From positions 1 to 38,915 of the forward strand of contig JAGXOS010000002.1 in assembly GCA_023659775.1 (NCBI GenBank): a DNA stretch of 38,915 nucleotides. Reading direction: 5' to 3'. The notes under the pieces are model-generated. The model was not told the DNA's origin. It did no database searches and was given only the letters and a program-made list of their open reading frames with translations. A program made the translations under genes and the position numbers. This DNA comes from Methanomicrobia archaeon LH_S14. Its GTDB lineage: Archaea > Halobacteriota > Syntropharchaeia > Alkanophagales > Methanospirareceae. This document shows, piece after piece, positions 37,080 to 38,915 of the stretch (position 1 is its first letter; every line of letters begins with the position of its first letter).

Positions 37080-38303
37080 ATGCTTATCGAGATGCCAAGG
37101 CGTACGGAAATATTCGGGTCGGTAAAAATTCACGAGCTGCAGCGTGTCTTAAAAATAGATTCCGGGGGCTTTGAAAATCCACGGGCAAAAGACATCCCTT
37201 TTGAAGAGATCAAAAATGTTTTACGGCATTTTGCCATCATCATACCCGTGAAGAATGAAAAAATACATCTACTGGACGGCGTTTTAAGAGCTATTCCCTT
37301 TGACTGCTCAATTATTGTGGTGTCAAATAGCGGGAGGGAAACACCCGATACATACAAAATGGAACAGGATGTGGTAAAAAACCTCCACGATCTGACACAG
37401 CAAGAGATGTTCATCATACACCAAAAAGATCCCGAACTGGGCTTTGCTTTTTACGATGCAGGATATGAAGACCATCTTCTTGATAAGGATGGATTGGTCA
37501 GGGATGGTAAGTCGGAGGGTATGATTATCGGCATGCTGCTTGCGAAATCGCTTGGAAAAGATTTCATCGGTTTTGCCGATGCCGACAACTATATTCCCGG
37601 TTCTGTACGTGAATATGTAATAGATTATGCGGCTGGATTCTGCATGTCTGAGTCGCCATACAGCATGGTGAGGCTAAACTGGAGATATAAGCCAAAAGTG
37701 GTGGAAGATAAACTTTATTTCAAAAAATGGGGCAGGGTAAGCGAGACCACAAATAAATATCTCAATCTCTTAATCTCAACACACACAGGATTTGAAACCA
37801 GAGTGGTGGTAACAGGAAATGCAGGCGAGCATGCGTTGACGACAAAGCTCGCAGACTTATTGAGCTACTCGACCGGCTACTCGATCGAACCCTATCACTT
37901 CGTTTATTTGTTTGATAGGTTTGGGATGGGAGCCGAAACTATTACAAATACGGATGCAGATGCTGCAAATGCCGGAATTGAAATCTTTCAAATTGAAACG
38001 TTAAACCCACACATACACGAAGAAAAAGGAGAGGAGCATGTTAATAACATGTTGCTTGGCTCACTCCAAACGGTTTACCACAGTAAGCTCTGCAATGATT
38101 ATGTAAAGTCAAAAGTTCTTGAGGAGTTGGGAGATATTCTGGAGTGGGGAAAGCCAAAGGAGAACATCATAATGCCCTCTATTAGAAAAATAGATATACA
38201 TAATTTTGTGAAAATGCTTGAAAGCAATGCAGATACATTTGCACGATTTGAACGGGGGGCTATCGAAAGTGAAGGAGAAAAGACGGAGCATTTGAAAGGA
38301 TAA
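37080..38303 (+). CDS. mpgS: Mannosyl-3-phosphoglycerate synthase
   Basis: FAIIIPVKNEKIHLLDGVLRAIPFDCSIIVVSNS, GKSEGMIIGMLLAKSLGKDFIGFADADNYIPGSVREYVIDYAAGF, TGNAGEHALTTKLADLLSYSTGYSIEPYHFVYLFDRFG. Confidence 0.93.
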   Translation: MLIEMPRRTEIFGSVKIHELQRVLKIDSGGFENPRAKDIPFEEIKNVLRHFAIIIPVKNEKIHLLDGVLRAIPFDCSIIVVSNSGRETPDTYKMEQDVVKNLHDLTQQEMFIIHQKDPELGFAFYDAGYEDHLLDKDGLVRDGKSEGMIIGMLLAKSLGKDFIGFADADNYIPGSVREYVIDYAAGFCMSESPYSMVRLNWRYKPKVVEDKLYFKKWGRVSETTNKYLNLLISTHTGFETRVVVTGNAGEHALTTKLADLLSYSTGYSIEPYHFVYLFDRFGMGAETITNTDADAANAGIEIFQIETLNPHIHEEKGEEHVNNMLLGSLQTVYHSKLCNDYVKSKVLEELGDILEWGKPKENIIMPSIRKIDIHNFVKMLESNADTFARFERGAIESEGEKTEHLKG

Positions 38304-38351
38304 TGAATGTTTTATTATAACCATTAATTGAAAGAGATTAGGGAGTGAAAG

Positions 38352-38876
38352 ATGACGAACGAGAAAGTGGAAGAAAGAGATACGATTTATCTTGTGCCGC
38401 ACATGCATTATGATGCCATATGGGCGTTTACGAAGGAGGATTATTTTCACATCAATATGATGTTTATTCTAAATTACAACACCACGCGAATTCTTTGATA
38501 TTCAGGGAAGTATTCGGCGGTCTTTCCAAATTCCTGTACGAACAGGATGTGGATAAAACAGGGGCTTTCTGATTACGAGAATTGGTTGTTGTGCTGTGAG
38601 CGATGGGGGACCATAGCCTTTCTCCTCACTGGCTATCATCCATCTGATGAGTTGCGTGACGATTGCCGGAAAATTTTATACATCGCATTTCATGATGTGA
38701 TTCCGGGAACAGGGATGGATGAGGGTTACGAGGAGGTGAGGCACTACCTGGACGCTTTCAGGAAGACGCCTACGCTCGGCCCGCGCATATACGCTATGAT
38801 AGTAGAGGAGGAATCTGAGAGAGGTGGGGTTGAGGGAGATGTCATTGTATTCAACTCGCGGTTGAGTTTCAGATAA
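38352..38876 (+). pseudogene. GH38-type alpha-mannosidase remnant
   Basis: N-terminal YLVPHMHYDAIWAFTKEDYFHIN stops at 38498; a later ORF carries GYHPSDELRDDCRKILYIAFHDVIPGTGMDEGYEEVR; much of the catalytic domain is missing. Confidence 0.65.
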
Positions 38877-38915
38877 ATGTAGGACACTCGAACATACCAT
38901 ATTGTTATTAATTAT

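Noticed and set aside
1-38915. CRISPR array
   Set aside because: No regularly spaced repeat series was seen on either strand.

Overview
The window is archaeal: Csl4, RNA polymerase subunit L, aRF1, SRP54, archaeal YchF, Endo V and S-layer-type genes. GH130, MpgS and MEMAR_RS02690-like genes suggest a methanogen/ANME-type euryarchaeote, but that is inference. The standout is a compact four-gene operon at 10703-15987 that looks like a complete Pup (prokaryotic ubiquitin-like protein) tagging system. It has an ARC/Mpa-type AAA ATPase with N-terminal coiled coil and OB region, a PafA-like Pup-ligase homologue, a Dop-like paralogue, and a small, highly acidic, Cys/Trp/His-free ORF ending in Ser-Gly-Glu-stop, as expected of a Pup-like modifier. 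Pupylation is known mainly from actinobacteria and some other bacteria, so a full cassette in an archaeon is unusual. The two ligase-family proteins carry different substitutions at normally conserved motif positions. The rest of the window holds housekeeping genes and a RuvC-type resolvase. It also holds an Ogt-Mut7C fusion, an rpoL stop codon lying inside a tRNA-Gly, a decay zone of frameshifted genes and toxin-antitoxin debris, a possible group II intron 5' fragment, and a mannose/mannosylglycerate-type glycan cluster. All family calls come from motif recognition by eye; no database searches were run.
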